From: Monocercomonoides exilis
Taxonomy: Eukaryota; Preaxostyla; Oxymonadida; Polymastigidae
Assembly: GCA_001643675.2 (NCBI GenBank)
Contig: LSRY02000015.1
Location: 1,442,001 to 1,506,000 of the forward strand
Length of the DNA: 64,000 nt
Reading direction: 5' to 3'
Below are positions 11,335 to 25,000 of the stretch, one piece after another. How positions within the stretch are numbered: position 1 is the stretch's first letter; every line of letters starts with the position of its first letter. The position numbers and the translations under genes are program-made. The notes below the pieces were generated by a model. That model was not told the DNA's origin. It saw only the letters and a program-made list of their open reading frames with translations, and did not search any database.

Positions 11335-11660
11335 GTGAGATACACGATGTGTTTTGTGGAGATGCATTCCATGCTGCAATTTGACCATTCTGAGTCTGAA
11401 ATGAAGAGATTGATTTTTTTGAATGATGATGGCTGTGGAAATATGCATTCTGGAAAAAAACAGTCGAGGGCAGTTTGGTATTTATTTATTTTTCTATATA
11501 TGAATATTAACCTGTTGATGTTTTTTGTGTTCCTTTCAGGGCAGGAGGTGGAAATGAATGAAAATGAGAAAAAGCTTAATATCTCGTTGTGCAGGGTGAC
11601 CATAAAGTTGGGAGAGCGAATCCATACGAAAAGTGCCCAGGGTGAAGGGATTGGGAAGTA
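11335..11660 (+). pseudogene. Unidentified coding-like fragment
   Basis: An open frame of 108 codons includes MLQFDHSESEMKRLIFLNDD and, after a T-rich stretch, CRVTIKLGERIHTK. A GTATTTATT...CCTTTCAG stretch at about 11478-11540 could be an intron. The first part looks like real protein sequence, but I cannot name a family and no neighbouring exons are evident. It may be another fragment of a lineage-specific family. Confidence 0.3.
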
Positions 11661-11739
11661 AATTGGAGATGATATTTTTTGAAGAAAAACAGAACGCTTG
11701 AAAATTTGAAAGAAGGAATTAAAGAGAAAACACAAATCT

Positions 11740-12830
11740 CAAAAATTTCGGAAGATCTTGAAATTGATGTATTTGATGGAGAAAAGACTATTGAAAAGGA
11801 AGGCTAGCGATTTAGATGATGAAACGCTGAACATTGAATGTTTTCATTTAATATTTATCGATTTCAACTTATTTTTTATAATTCTTCTTCAATAGCATTA
11901 TTTGGCAAACATTTAAATTAGACATTGATTGATTACGTATTGTTATTATTGTTTTTATGATTTTTCAAACCAGTGAACATTTGTTTTGTTCCATTTATTA
12001 AATTATCAATATTTTCGAATAATTTTTTTTTTCAAATTAGAATAAAAACATTTTTAAACCAATTAAAATCAACATACAACTAATAATAATAATCTATTAA
12101 GCTATAATTTCATGTATTTCATAATAAAATTTATCTTTTTTGGAAACCCTTAATGAAATAATTTTTTGATCAAACATCTGAATTTTTTATGATATCAAAA
12201 AAAAAGTCACCAATTTGAAAATCTATTTCACTGATGAATTTTCATATTCGTTCACTACCATCCTTTCACATGTGAGAATCATTTTAAGGTCTTCATAACT
12301 CTTTAATTTCCACGTAAATATACAAATATGTAGATTCTTTTTGATTAAGTTTTTTAATTGAATATATTAAGGACACCGCTGATTGATCACTATTATTTCT
12401 TCCTTTCAAGAAAAGAATAAAGAGTAATTTTCAAAGAAAAGGAATAATTTTTCATCACAGAAAGACAACGGTTTATTGCATGAATGGATTGATTAAACTA
12501 ATTTTCAAGGAGGAACAATTTATATACAATACTGTGCAAGAGCAATTCTGACAGAGAAAAATTGTTTTTTTGAAAAATATAAAACTTTATCAACTCGAAG
12601 CAGAGGAAAACTTGAAACGAATATGGATGAATGTGTTAAGATTCACACAACATTTTTACAATGCACAGCAATTATAAATGGATAAAGAGGAGGGGGGCAT
12701 TTAAACAGCGGATACATTCATTCAGCCAATGGCCAACGACTGTCATTTACAAAATTGTTTCTCTGAAAATGACAAAGGAGCAATCAATTAGCGCTTGCGA
12801 CTGTCGGGGGTATTGAACATTAGAATTCTG
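11740..12830. other. AT-rich stretch without recognisable feature
   Basis: Highly AT-rich sequence with short homopolymers. I see no sustained coding frame, RNA gene or clear repeat. Confidence 0.4.
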
Positions 12831-12899
12831 TGGACAGAATAGTTATTTCAAACTGTTTATTGTATCAACGTGATTCGGTGAATGGAGGATGCGCTGCTA

Positions 12900-13340
12900 C
12901 CAATTTTTTATTTCGAATTATAAGGGAATGTTGTTTTTTTCTCATTTATTTGCATATCAATACACGCATGAAAGAAGAGCATGATATTGCTCTTCATTTT
13001 TCAACAAAAAACAATATCAATTGAAATTGCCACTCTCCAAGGCGAGCGAACAACAGAAAGAGTTTATCATTCGAATCGATTGTTGATTGTTGTTGATGGC
13101 TTCAAAACTTTTATTGCAGAATTAGATTTCTTTCTTCTGTGCAAACATAACAAAATGAAAAGAGCACAAATACATGCGGAATTAATGAGTCTCATCCATA
13201 AAGCACATATTCCACAGCATCACTCAACTGATCGCGGATATTGTGAAGAATGTCGAGAAACTCAAAGGAACGATCACAGAAGCCAAAAGTGTGAATTGTC
13301 ACATGAACACTTACACGATGCGTAGGCTAAAAAAATTATA
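12900..13340 (+). pseudogene. Degenerate coding-like segment, unidentified
   Basis: Two plus-strand frames have fragments of protein-like sequence. One gives SITQLIADIVKNVEKLKGT then MNTYTMRRLKKL near 13210-13340, helical and K/E-rich. Stops and frame changes on both sides make an intact gene unlikely. No family recognised. Confidence 0.25.
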
Positions 13341-13699
13341 AAAAACAGTTCAAATTGAATTTGAAGTGTCAGGTTTGTCTCTTTTTTTGTTTCATCTTGC
13401 GCCTTTTCAGCGAGTTACAAAACTATTGTGAATAACTCTCTTCATCTGTGTATTTATTGCTAAAGTATATAAGAGATTTCTGCAGAAAGATTTCCACAAA
13501 CAGACTGAACATATCTTCTGGAAGCAGGAATTTTGTTCAAACAGAACTTTCAACAGAGCTGATAATAATTCAGGATGAATAACGCAAGGACAATTCACAC
13601 CGTTTCGTTGTTTTAACTTTCATTCACGAATGAAGTTTTTTGAAAACTCTTGAATACAATTTTTTTCGAATAAAAAGAATCATAACAAATCAATAATTT

Positions 13700-14390
13700 G
13701 CTCTTGTGGAAAAAGAGCAGACACATATGCAGATGCACCAGCTGTACCAGAAACCTTATGAGGAGATCTTTCTATGAATTACATCCTCCTCGATATGAGA
13801 GTCCGATATGTGCACTCAACTGAATGAGGCCTGAAGTTGAGCAGATGCAGAATGCACAGAAGCAGAAGAGGGAGAGAAAGCATGCAATGCAGTCGTACCA
13901 GCTGGAGCGAAAAGAAAAAGCCCACAGATATCATCTCCATGCCTTCAGATTGAAAATACAACACTCACAGGAATTCAAATGAAGACACAAGTGACTCCAA
14001 TTCGTCCACAAACACACAATATGAAACTCAAAACATCCCAATAATTGCTTTCCCGTGGCACACTTGCCGGATCGTATACGTTGCATCCCGCAGAGCGATC
14101 GACTGCACACTTTCCTGCGGCACAACCGCCCCTATCGCAACAAACTCATCCATCGTATTTCTCTACCTGTCCTAGTTCAAATGCGACAATCATCAGCGAT
14201 ACCAAACACTTGTTCCCACCCCCTCTCTCTTCTCTTCTCTCTCCTCCCAAACATCCTTTCTCCAATAAACATGATGCTCATCGTCACGTCCGGGTGTATC
14301 ATCCCTTCCACAACTGGCTTCGCTATAATACACTCCCGCTCTGCGCACGGCTCCACCTATAGTCGGGTCAGTTATCTTCACCAAATCATA
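13700..14390 (-). pseudogene. GC-richer degenerate coding island, unidentified
   Basis: This stretch is visibly richer in G and C than the DNA on either side. On the minus strand different frames yield convincing short pieces: CIIAKPVVEGMIHPDVTMSI near 14335-14275, MDEFVAIGAVVPQESVQSIA near 14150-14090, and KVSGTAGASAYVSALFPQEQ near 13755-13700. Stops and frame changes separate them. It looks like a decayed protein gene that I cannot identify. Confidence 0.3.
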
Positions 14391-14699
14391 CTGCCAGTTC
14401 TTTCATACACTTTCATCAACCGCAGTCATGCAAAATACGTTAAAAAAACTATTTTTAACTTCTTTTCATCCTCCAAACAGTTTTTGCTTGATCATTAACA
14501 ATTTATCTCATTTTTTCTTAGAGTAATATCACAAGCTTTTAAACAAGAATTATGTATCATATTTTTCTGACATTTCAGTGAGCAACTTTGCTTATTTTTC
14601 GTAAAAAAACAAGCAGCAATGAAAGTTCTTTCTTAATATCTTAAATAGATCATGAAATTGAACCAACAAATAATTAGATGAATTTTGAATAGATTTTTT

Positions 14700-14815
14700 T
14701 TATTTAAATAAACTAGGTTTATTCAAATGAACTCATGTTTATTCGAATAGATCAAGTTTATTTGAATAAACTGAGTTCTTTTAAGATAGACCGAGTTCAT
14801 TTGAGTTTCGAAAAT
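14700..14815. repeat. Degenerate array of ~20 bp units
   Basis: About five imperfect units of roughly 20 bp share the core GTTTATTCRAATRRACT, for example gtttattcaaatgaactcat, gtttattcgaatagatcaa and gtttatttgaataaactga. Similar motifs recur at 18640-18770 on the other side of the receptor pseudogene. No CRISPR-like conserved repeat/spacer structure is present. Confidence 0.55.
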
Positions 14816-15335
14816 TTAGATAAAAAACAAATATTAAAAATGTGCAAAAATTGACAACTGATAATATTCTTATATTATTTGAAAACAGTTAATGTTATTT
14901 TTGTAATGATTTTTGTTGTTTTCATCAAATATTTTTAATGATCGAAAGGATCAAAATATTTTTTGAACTGTTATAATTCTTTTGCACCAACAAACGATAC
15001 AAAATATGTTAACATTACATCAGTTGATTGTTTCACTTTATTGTTATGTAATCCACATGTTTTAACTTGTTATAAAAATTGATGAAAAGAAGAATTTCGT
15101 GAATTATTTCAAGAATTATATATTTTTTTATTGCACAAACAAAACAAGTTGGATTGCACCAATTCATACATAAACAACTGGCATTTATACTTAGATTGGT
15201 TCAATAATATCAAAAGACAGGAAAAAATCAAAAGAAAATAAATGTGAACGATTTTTATAAAAAACTGATTCAAAAACAAACTTGTTTGTTATCATAATTT
15301 TATTGAATAATGAACTAAGTTAAACCGCTTTTCTC

Positions 15336-18300
15336 TTGCTTTTGACTTTTGCTTCTCACACAAGCATTCCTTATTTCATCGCTGTCCGCCTGTCTGGAAC
15401 ATGCGAAATATCATTCTGCTCGTTCCAATCCATCAAATGCAAAAGTCACATTCTGATGGTGTCGCATGGCAGCAGCATTGACTTGACAAATGTTTCGATG
15501 AGCAATATTGAACCGATGCACAAAAGCATTGTGGAAGTATTTGCGCATGCTAAGTTTGGAGGTGAGTCCCAGAGATTGAATGAAGAAGAATGCCTAGCAG
15601 TGAATCTTCAATGCTGCACACTCCATTCGCTTCTCCAAAATGCTAAATCTGATCCCTCCATCATCAGCTGCACTGGCAGCGAGTCTTGCAGCGTGTCTGT
15701 GCAAAACACGTCGATCAAGAACAGTGGAAGCAGCCTGAGTGAAAGCGGTGGAGGAATGATAATGAAATTGAACGAAGGAGAGTTTTTTGAATGCAACTTT
15801 TCTTCGATCTCTGAATGCTTCTGCTCGACGACTGGCAGAGGAGGCGCAATATTCCTGGATTGCTCGTCAATTAAAAGTGAAGGCCTGCTTCCTTTCCTGC
15901 TGAAAAACACCACGTTCATGGAGAACAAAGCATTTTTGGGAAGAGACGTGTATGTGAAATGCGCGAATGTCAAATCTCAAATCAGCATTGAGCTCTTCCA
16001 GCTCGATTTCAGACCTCCGTTTGTCCGAGAGTTTGCCATGTGGGGATGTACAGCACCCGACTATGGAGACGAGCAAGATCTGTTGCTGCTTGTGGTTGTG
16101 TATCAGAGCGAAACGATATTTGCATCTTCTTCATCCAACAACTCCTCCGATTCACGCCAGTGCGGTGGAATAAGCGAACCGTGCATTTCGCTAAATGTTG
16201 CGCTGCCCCACGTAATTCCTTCAGTTTACAGCAATTTGCTGATTGACAAAAGCGCTGAAGTGACAGGGGAAGCAAGCGCTTACGATGTCTCAATCGAGCA
16301 GCTGGATCCGGAAGGCATAGGAGGGGATATTCTAATGAACCTCATCATCGAAAGCAAGATGGGAAGTCTCATTTCGTATTCGTCGATAGTGAAAATAAAA
16401 TTTCTGACGTTTTCATTTTGAAGCGCTTTTTCTTCTCCGCATTTGAGGTTGCTGTCGCTTGCTGATGGCAACTTGTCGATTGCAGACACAATCTTTGCTC
16501 AAGAAGCTTCTGGTGGAAACTCTGGAATTGAACTGAATTGCTCGATTGTTGAAATGAGCGGTGGAAGATTGACGATTTCTGACTGACGTTTTGCAGGCCT
16601 CCATCTCGGTTCTTCATGCGTGGCAGCAAGAGGGGGACAATATTGCTCATTTATGAACTTGAACATTTCTGATGGAATTCTGAAAAGCTTTTTTTATTTC
16701 AAAATCTGGCAAACCACTCGATGCAGCAAGCACTTGTTTCCAGTTGTTCATTTGAACAATCCGCCCTTATCCTTTGGAGCTGCAAATACTCTCATCACAA
16801 GAAAATTCAAATCAGAAATGCAGAGAGGAAAACAAACATGGTTATGTTTTCCTCAAACCGTTCAGGAGTTCATTTAAACATCCGATGCTATGATTCGTAA
16901 TTCGATGCCATATCTGTGCTGTCTGGTTCTTTGTTTTCTGTTGAATGCCAAGATTTTGATATCGAGATGAATCACTTGGCTATTTCAAACACAGTGCCTG
17001 GGAATGGGTGTGCAATTAGCATTGCATCAAATGCTTCCACATTCCATTTGAAGCAACCATCATTCCAAAACATAACCTGAGATTCGCTTGGCTCGTGCTG
17101 CTTTACTGCTTCATCTTCGTCTTTGTTGCTGGAATTGGAGAACTGCTCGAACAAAAAGTGTGCTTCGCCACCTGAAAAAGGGAGCATTGCAGCGTTGACA
17201 GATTTGATGGATGTTAACTTTTCTTCATGTTCATTTGATGGAGCAGCTGGTGTGAAACAGTTTGGAACATACGAAAATAGTTTCGAAAATTTGTGCCGGT
17301 GGATTGGATCAATGGCTGATCTTCAGAATTGCTCAGGAAGGATAATAGACACGAGCATTGCTAACTCATCGAAAGGAGGACTGTCTGTGTCAGGCGGTAG
17401 CATCTCCGTTCAATTTGGATTGTTTTCTAGCAACAATCCATATCCAGCAGGCTATCCATCCATGAGAAACAACATCGCCTGCTCATTCCATGCGTTTTTG
17501 AATATTCATAGTCTGAAAGGTGGGGATGGCTTTCTTCCGAACACTTCTTTGTTAATTGCAAATAACAATTGTACCCTCGTAGGCTTGGAGTCATAAGGAG
17601 TATTTCCGTACTTCATTCCGCAGCAGCACTCGGTAAAGTCTCTCCAGCAAGAGAGAAACTTTCTGATTAATCTTTATGGTTCCTTGCTTTCACCCAGAAG
17701 TTTGGCTCTCCAAGTTGATTCATTCAATGTAATGATTCACAAGCTCCAGATGTATCAGCATCTGTCAGAAGAGTTTGCTGGTGAAATGGAGATTCATGCG
17801 GCTATTTCAGCATCAATTGTTACAATGCATCTGAGGAAACGTAAGTATCTGTGAGCCTTCTGTTTAGAAACATTGACTCGCCTTCTTCAATTGATCCGTT
17901 CATTCCGAGAAACAGAAGAAAACTTCAATCAAAAGCAGATGAAAGAATTGTTAAAGGAAGAAGAGAAAGAAAACCCACTCGAACATCGATTGTGATTGTT
18001 GTTATAGCAATATTTTTTTGATTGTGCTGATTGCATCTTAATCGTTACAATTCAGTGGAGAAAATCAAAAAGACGAACAAAAGAACTGGAAGAGATTGTG
18101 TATGATTACGTCAAAAAAGGTCCAAAGGCATTTAAGTGGGAACGGAGGAGATGTCACCTGAGGCAAAGTTGAGGAGAGAATAGAAAAAGATGCAGTGAAG
18201 AAGAATGTTGAGAGGCTTTGTGAAATAAATCGATAAATGAAAATTGAATACATCCGCTTAACGGAGAAAGTGACAAAGAAGAAAGCTGCATCAATCTGTC

Positions 18301-18345
18301 GACTCCACTGAATGCTTCAGGGATATAGGTTTTGCTGGCCGAAGA
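15336..18345 (+). pseudogene. Decayed beta-helix transmembrane receptor gene
   Basis: A 361-codon open frame (15336-16421) aligns by eye with the distal ectodomain of the giant receptor-like proteins: GGGMIMKLNEGEFFECNF, GRGGAIFLDCSS, WGCTAPDYGDEQDLL, CGGISEPCISLNVALPHVIP. After stops the homology resumes at 17123-17596 (SSKGGLSVSGGSISVQFG, SLKGGDGF). Beyond 17600, in broken frames, come relics of the membrane-proximal and juxtamembrane region up to the part matching STEYILGRD. The N-terminal third and the kinase-like domain are missing, and many frameshifts occur. It is a divergent paralogue, not a recent copy of the pair at 29-52 kb, because the similarity is only partial at protein level. 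Confidence 0.8.
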
Positions 18346-18359
18346 CCACTCTACAAACA

Positions 18360-19050
18360 TAAATAGAAGCAAATTTTTATTTTAGATAATTAATTATACA
18401 GAGATCAAAAGAAAAACAAAAAAGTTGGAATAGGATAGAATAATGAGAATAAAATGATATTTTCATTATTTCACGTTGTTTGTGTTGATCAAGGCTTCTT
18501 TTAACATATATCAAATTTTGTTTAAGAATGAAGAAAACACTCAATTTTTGAGAATTTTGGTTTTTTTTTTTTTTTGATATAGTGAAAGATAAAAAGAAAA
18601 AATATTATCATTTGAGTTCATAACTTATTCATAAAAACTTTATTTAAGTGTATTGCACTTTATTCAAGTGTCACTTCACTCATTAAAAATAACATGACCA
18701 TTTTTAAGAAAAACCCAGTTCATTCAAATAAGTTGAATTTATTCAAATAGAATTTTTCTATTTGAAATTCATCTAATATTGAAATTATAAATTACGAGAA
18801 AAGAAAAAAAGAAAAAGAAAAATTTCTCTATGAAAAGAAATCATTCATAATTATTCCATATAATTTCTTTCTTTGAAATGCAGGATTATTTGAAAACAAA
18901 TTATAAAAGAGCAAGTCTAATGTGATAATAGAAACTTAAACTTTTGGCTCAAAGTTATTTATCAATTAAAAAAATACAAAAAAGAGGTTATAAGAACAGA
19001 ACACATGATGGACATTGATTGGAAAAATCGCAAAAATGCTTTGGATAACT
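18360..19050. other. AT-rich spacer with short A/T repeats
   Basis: AT-rich DNA between the receptor pseudogene and the deubiquitinase gene. It contains a T-run near 18560 and several TTTATTCAAATA-type motifs at 18640-18770 like those at 14.7 kb. No gene is visible. Confidence 0.45.
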
Positions 19051-22000
19051 TTAAGAGTTTTCATTTTCTTTAATTTCATCCTCTTCTTCATCAACAAACT
19101 TTATCTTCAGTTGAGGCTCGTCTTTTCTTCTTCTTGATGATCCCCAATCCACCTTGTCATATCGTATGAAGCCTTTTCTCTTTGCAAATTCCGTCTCATC
19201 CATATAAACAGCGCAGTTCTCTTTAAATGTTGCAAGACACAGCGTATCCGATCCGCTGTCTGCATCAGGAACTGGTATATCCAGAAATTCTGGATGGAAC
19301 ACGGTGGGGTGAAGCGAAATGCTTGGTGGCTGCATACTTTGAGGAGACGAAGACGAAGAAGAAGGAGGAACACGTCGCTGGGGTGGAGGACGATACATTG
19401 GATGAGAAGGAGGTATTTGCTGTCTGTTATCAAAGAACATCACATAGTCACCGTCCCGAACAGTCAAGCGAGGCGGCTTAAATCCTCCTTGTTTTCCTTT
19501 GTTGCCTTGCTGATTTCCTGCTTTGCCATTTTGATTCTTTTTGCCTTCTTTTGCTGGCTCTGCTCCTTTCGTGTTCAAAGTTGTCCACTAATCACCACGA
19601 CAAATAAAATAAATGAATAAATTGAAATATAATCAGATAAACAAAAAGTCATTTCAAAAATACATAAGCAGTTTAGAATAAGAATTTAAAATATCTGAAA
19701 TAAGAAGGGAAAAAAAAACTTCAACAAACCTGCGAATTGTTAAAAGAATACTGCGAAAGAACTAAGTTCTGAGGAGGAATTCCTGTGAATGCAGAAATGA
19801 AAAGACTGAGGGCATGTGGAGTCGGCTCTGTTCCAGCTGGAAACACAATCGGCCCAGCAGAATGAAGAATAAACGGCGAATCATTTAACGCATCGTATCC
19901 TTTGGATTTCTCCTTTTTGATTGATGATTCTTCTTTGGATTCTTTTGCTTTTTGGTCTTCCTTCTTTTCTATGTCTTTTTGTGATTCCTCTTTCTTTTCT
20001 TCATTTTGATGATCTGCATCTTTCTTTTCATCATTTTTCTTCTCCGATTCCTCTTCTCCTTCTTTTCGAATCCACACAGCTTTTGTTTCTTTGTTTTTAC
20101 TTTCTTCTTTTTGCTTCTGCGCTCCAGAGTAATTCTTATTGCTCTCCTGCTTCATTTTCTGTATTTGTTCCTGTACCATTTTCGTTTGAGCGCTTTGCTC
20201 AGGACGCAATTTCAGCTCAAACAAGAAGAGCAGCACCGATTCAAACTGAGACTCGACATTCAAATCCAACGGGGTGTCAGTCACTTGCACAGCGATGTGC
20301 ATATCGTCATTAAAACCGTTTCGCAACAAAGGCAGCAGACGCATCGATCGAACATTCTTCTTTTCGCTGGCTTGCTCCTTTTGCGATCCTTCCTTTGACT
20401 TGTCGTTGTGATTGTTTTCTTCTTTTTCCTTTTCAGTTAATGCATCCACGTCCGAAAACTTCGTTCGAGGATCTGTGCTGACATACTCGGTAGTTCTTTT
20501 GACAATCACTTCGCCATCATCAAAAATAGCCTCCACATCGTCTGAATCGTCCTCTTCCTCTTTTTGAGCACTCTTCTCGGAAATGTCCATCTTCTCTTGC
20601 TCTGTTTCATTTGCCTCCTTTTTCGATTTATTATCCAAATTCTCTTTTGATTCTTCTTTTGAAGCTTCGGAGGCTCTTGCTTTCTCCTCTGATTTCTTTT
20701 TCTCCTCTTCTTCCATCTGTGACATTGTCATAGCCAGCTGCAGAAGTGCATCGTCATCACCCTCAATTGTGACGCCTTCGCTTCCAACAACCGCTTTTCC
20801 TCCATTCGTTTCGTTTCCTTCTTTTTTCAGCGACATCTTAATTGATTCTTCGATTATTCTTTGCTCCCGTATCTCCTTCTTCATCTCCTTTGACTTTTTC
20901 TGATTTTGCTTCTGCTGATGAGGCATTATTCTTTGTTTCGATTTGCCCAGTAGTTTTGTAACTTTGTGGTCGTGCAATTCCATAAGTCGAATGTGAACAG
21001 TTGGAGAAATAAGCATCTCTTCCTCTTGTTTATTGGTTGATGAAGATGAATTTTCACTTTTTATTCCTTTTTCTTCATTCAGCTTCTGCCTCTCCTTCAC
21101 AATCATCTCTTCGATCTTGTTGTGTTCTCTCGCAACGGCAGAGAACAAAACCGGCTGAATTGTCGTTGTTATTGTTCGTATCAGCGAATCCACACTTTCC
21201 ACTCCAGACACATCCAACTGCTGCACCAGCGGAATCAGCACAAATGGCGGTGGAGGAGGACACGCAGACGCACGCTTCGTGTGAAGCCCCCATCCATCAG
21301 GAAGCTTTACCATTGTCTCACACACATCTGACTCGGTGCTTTCTTCACTGGATGAAGAATCATTCTTTTCACCCTGAACGCCATTTTGGGATTCAACTGA
21401 ATGCTTTTCAGGTTCAGCTTGTTGTTCAGATGATTCATCTTTCGCTTCATTATCCTCATTCGTTTTATCAGATATTTCTTTCATTCTTCTCTGTGCTTCA
21501 TCAACTATCGGGTCACCCAACGCATTCTTTGTTAGTGCCTCTCTCTTCACATATAGAGGAACAGTCATTGAATTATCTGAAGAATTCACAAGCGAATAAA
21601 TCGCTCCTGTTCCGTCCAGATCCTTCTGCTCAGATAACTCCTCTTGCGCTTTCAGCAGAACTGATGCCGTTTCACCTTCAGCCAGAAGCCTTGGGAATCT
21701 TCCGGGAATGACAACTTCAGGAATTGATGGTTGCTCGCCCAGAAGAGAAGAAATGGCATCAGATGAAGATTGATTTGATTGAGTTGAGGATACGAGAGGA
21801 TCAAACAGATTTGTGGAAAGATGAACGTTAGTTGAATCTTCTGTTGCCTTTTCGTCTTTGTTTTCTTTGTCTGCATCAGATTCACCAGATTCAATCTGTT
21901 TCAATTCTTTGCCATCAACTTTGATCTCGCTTTTCGTGTTTCCTCTTCCAAATCGGTGTTTAATTGGAAACATCGAAAACGAGTCTGCTTCAATCGGTGT

Positions 22001-25000
22001 TCCTGTCACAGGCACCAGCAACGAAATACGAAAAGTGAGCTGCGAACGAAGCGGTGGTTTGCCTCTCTGAATGAAGATGAGATCGCCCTCTTGAACGTGG
22101 TTCTGCCGCACAGTCGCATCCTCCTTTGAAAGAAGCCGCCCTCTCGCCCCGAAGATGTCGGAGGTGTACAGCCGGCAGAAGTCGACTGGGAACTCGACAA
22201 TTTGCGCAATGGCAACTTTGCTAAAAAAAGAAATAAGAGGATTACCAAAAATTTATGAAGAAATAAAAATGAAAGTATTTTTTTAATTTTTTGTTAATTA
22301 GAATATTTAGAATTAAAAAAAAATCTTAAATAAATAATAATCGTGAATGTGAAAACACACCAAGCAGAAAGCGGCCCATTCGCATCGACAATAACAGTCC
22401 CTTCTGGAATGACAAACGGAACGTCGTTTCCTTCAACAGCTGGCGGATCGTCTTTGGACTTCAGCACTTTGAACTTGATCTTAATCAAGTCGGGCGGAAG
22501 CGGCTTGTCTTTAAACAGATTGCGCGCAAATTCTGCATCTGACTCAAACCCTGGAGGTGGAAGAGGCGGCGCCTGCGGAATACTCTGCTTGCCTGCAGCT
22601 GACGGCACAATCAGATCACCTGCCATCGAAGCAGAAGACGAAGACACACAGTCAGATGTGGACAAGCCGTGATCACCTCGCGTCTGTCCTTCAGCAAATG
22701 GAGATATAAGCGCGTAGAATCTTTCCCAGTCTTTGATCCCAGAGTGGATGACGTATTTGTAGTCGTCCTTCACCTCTGACCCAACTCCATTCATCTGCTG
22801 CGTGCGGAACAGGCGCGGCAGACACCACGCTGTCAGATTCGCATTCACTGCTTCACTAAATGCTGTCCCTGCCTTCATTTCAACTGGAGCATTGTCAACT
22901 TCTTTTTCTCCTTCTCCTTTAGCGGCTGCTGGCTTATCGTCCTTCTTTTCAGCCTCTTGGTTTTCTTGATTTTTGCTCTCGTCTTTTGCTGAATCGGCAT
23001 TATTCTCTGTGTTTTGTCGTTTTTCCTCGCTTTTCTCTGAGGAATTAGTTTTTTCTGCTTCTTCCGCTTTTACTTCTTTATCATTCTTTCCTTCACTTTT
23101 TGGCATTTCTTCAATCTTCTTTTCATCCACCTTGTGGTTTTCTGACATCCTTTCCTCTGTTATCATTTCATTGATAAACGCCTTCAGGATTATCCGCTTC
23201 AGCTCCAAAATGGTCAAATCTGACGGAAAAGTCATAAACAGCATCTGCTGCCTGTCAAAAGTGGCTGGCCGCGAAATCGCCGTGAGGGCGTCTGTGTGCG
23301 ACGGAAGCTGCAAAGGCACAATAAACAGGCACATCGGCATGTTTCCCTCGGCTGCATTGGAAGAAGAAGAAGATGATGATGATGACGTCTTTCCACCCAA
23401 CGAAGTGTTTGAGACAGCAGTCATCGGGTCGTTGATGAGCTCTCCAGGGAAGCACTTGAACGAGGCAGCAGAAGAGAACACATAAGTTGACACTCTCTTG
23501 CCCAGCCCCATTTCTGACAGCTCTTTCGGCGTCAGGCTGCTCATTGCAACGCCGCCGCTGCCGAACAAGCGGTCCAACAGAGGTGTGTCTTTGAGCGGCT
23601 GTGGCAGCACAAGAATCGTCGAGTTGCTCATCGGAAACGGAAGGTCTGCAAATTGGATGCCTCCGTCGATGTCAGTCAGCACTTTCCTTCGCTTGATTTG
23701 AGTGGTGGTGCTCTTCTTGTCTTTCTCTTCCTTCTTCTCACCTTCTTTGGATTCTTTGGATTCTTCTTCTTTCTTCTCTTCCTCAAGCACGGTTGTCTGA
23801 TATTTCACCACTTTCTCTCCATTCTCGTTTATCTGATGTGTCACAGACAAAACAAGATCACCCACTTCCCAATGTGCTCCGCCTCGATATTTCGACCTCA
23901 GCACATAAATATACATGTCTGAGTCATCTTTCTTTTCTTTTTTTGAGTCTTCATTCTCATTTGCCTCACTTTCGCCTTGTGTTCCATCCGAATTCGTTGC
24001 TTTCTCCTTCTCCTGCTCTTTCCCTTTCCCACCTTTCCCTTTCTTTTTGCTCTCTTCTTCTTCCTCTTCCAGAATCTCCCTCCTCTTCTGCTGAATCGTG
24101 TGGTGCCTCAGCCGCTCCACTGCCATCCACAGCGGCGTTCGCAAATCAACATCCCAGCTGACGTCGTGTTTGTCTCTTTTATCTCCTCTCTTTGGCTGAC
24201 TTCGATACGACTGCAAAACTGGATGCTTTTCACGGACAAGTGGGGGAAGCTCTTCTTCTTCTTTCTCTTTCTCTTTCTCTTTCTCTTTTTCATCTTCTTT
24301 CTTGTCTTCATCTGCCTCTTTCTCTTTCTCTTCTCCTTCCTTCGCTTTCCTCTCCTGCTCTGCCACATTCTTCTCTCTCTCTTTCCTCTGCGCTTCCATC
24401 TCCTCCGCCAGCGTCTGTGGTTTGCGTCCCGTTCCCTGTTGCGACTCTTGTTTCAGCAGCTTGCAAGATGTGGGAAGTAATATGCGATACGTAAATCGCT
24501 GCATCTTCAGCGTCATGAGTTCTCTTCGCAAAGTTGAGCAGACATTTTGCAGCGACAGCTCGAAGTGCAAATGAGGGGGAATGACAGACGCATCGCCAAT
24601 TCGAGCAAAAGGAACAGAAGATGGGAGGATTGTGCTTGGATGAGGAGATGGAGCGGGGGAAGAGGAAGGCTTTGATTGTTGTGATGGAGAAGGGGATGGA
24701 GATGCTTGTGAAGTTGTTGCATCTGAATTCATTTCTGAAGATGAAGATGAAGAAGAAGATGAACTTGAAATCTTTCCATTTTCATCAACAACCACATCGT
24801 CCCATCCTCCCAATCTTATCTCCTTCACCGGCTCTTTCCCTTCCGCACCTTCAGGCGCCAGCTTTCTGTACAGCAGCAGATATGCTGTGCCTGATGACCC
24901 CTGAAACGAGTTTGTGACAACCTGAGGAGAAATACGAGTGACTGAGGAGTCATTGAAGTCGTACCACGCACCGCAGACTTTCTCCAACAGAACAGCGGGG

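Noticed and set aside
14700-14815. CRISPR-like array
   Set aside because: Units are degenerate, contiguous and AT-rich, with no unique spacers, in a eukaryotic context.
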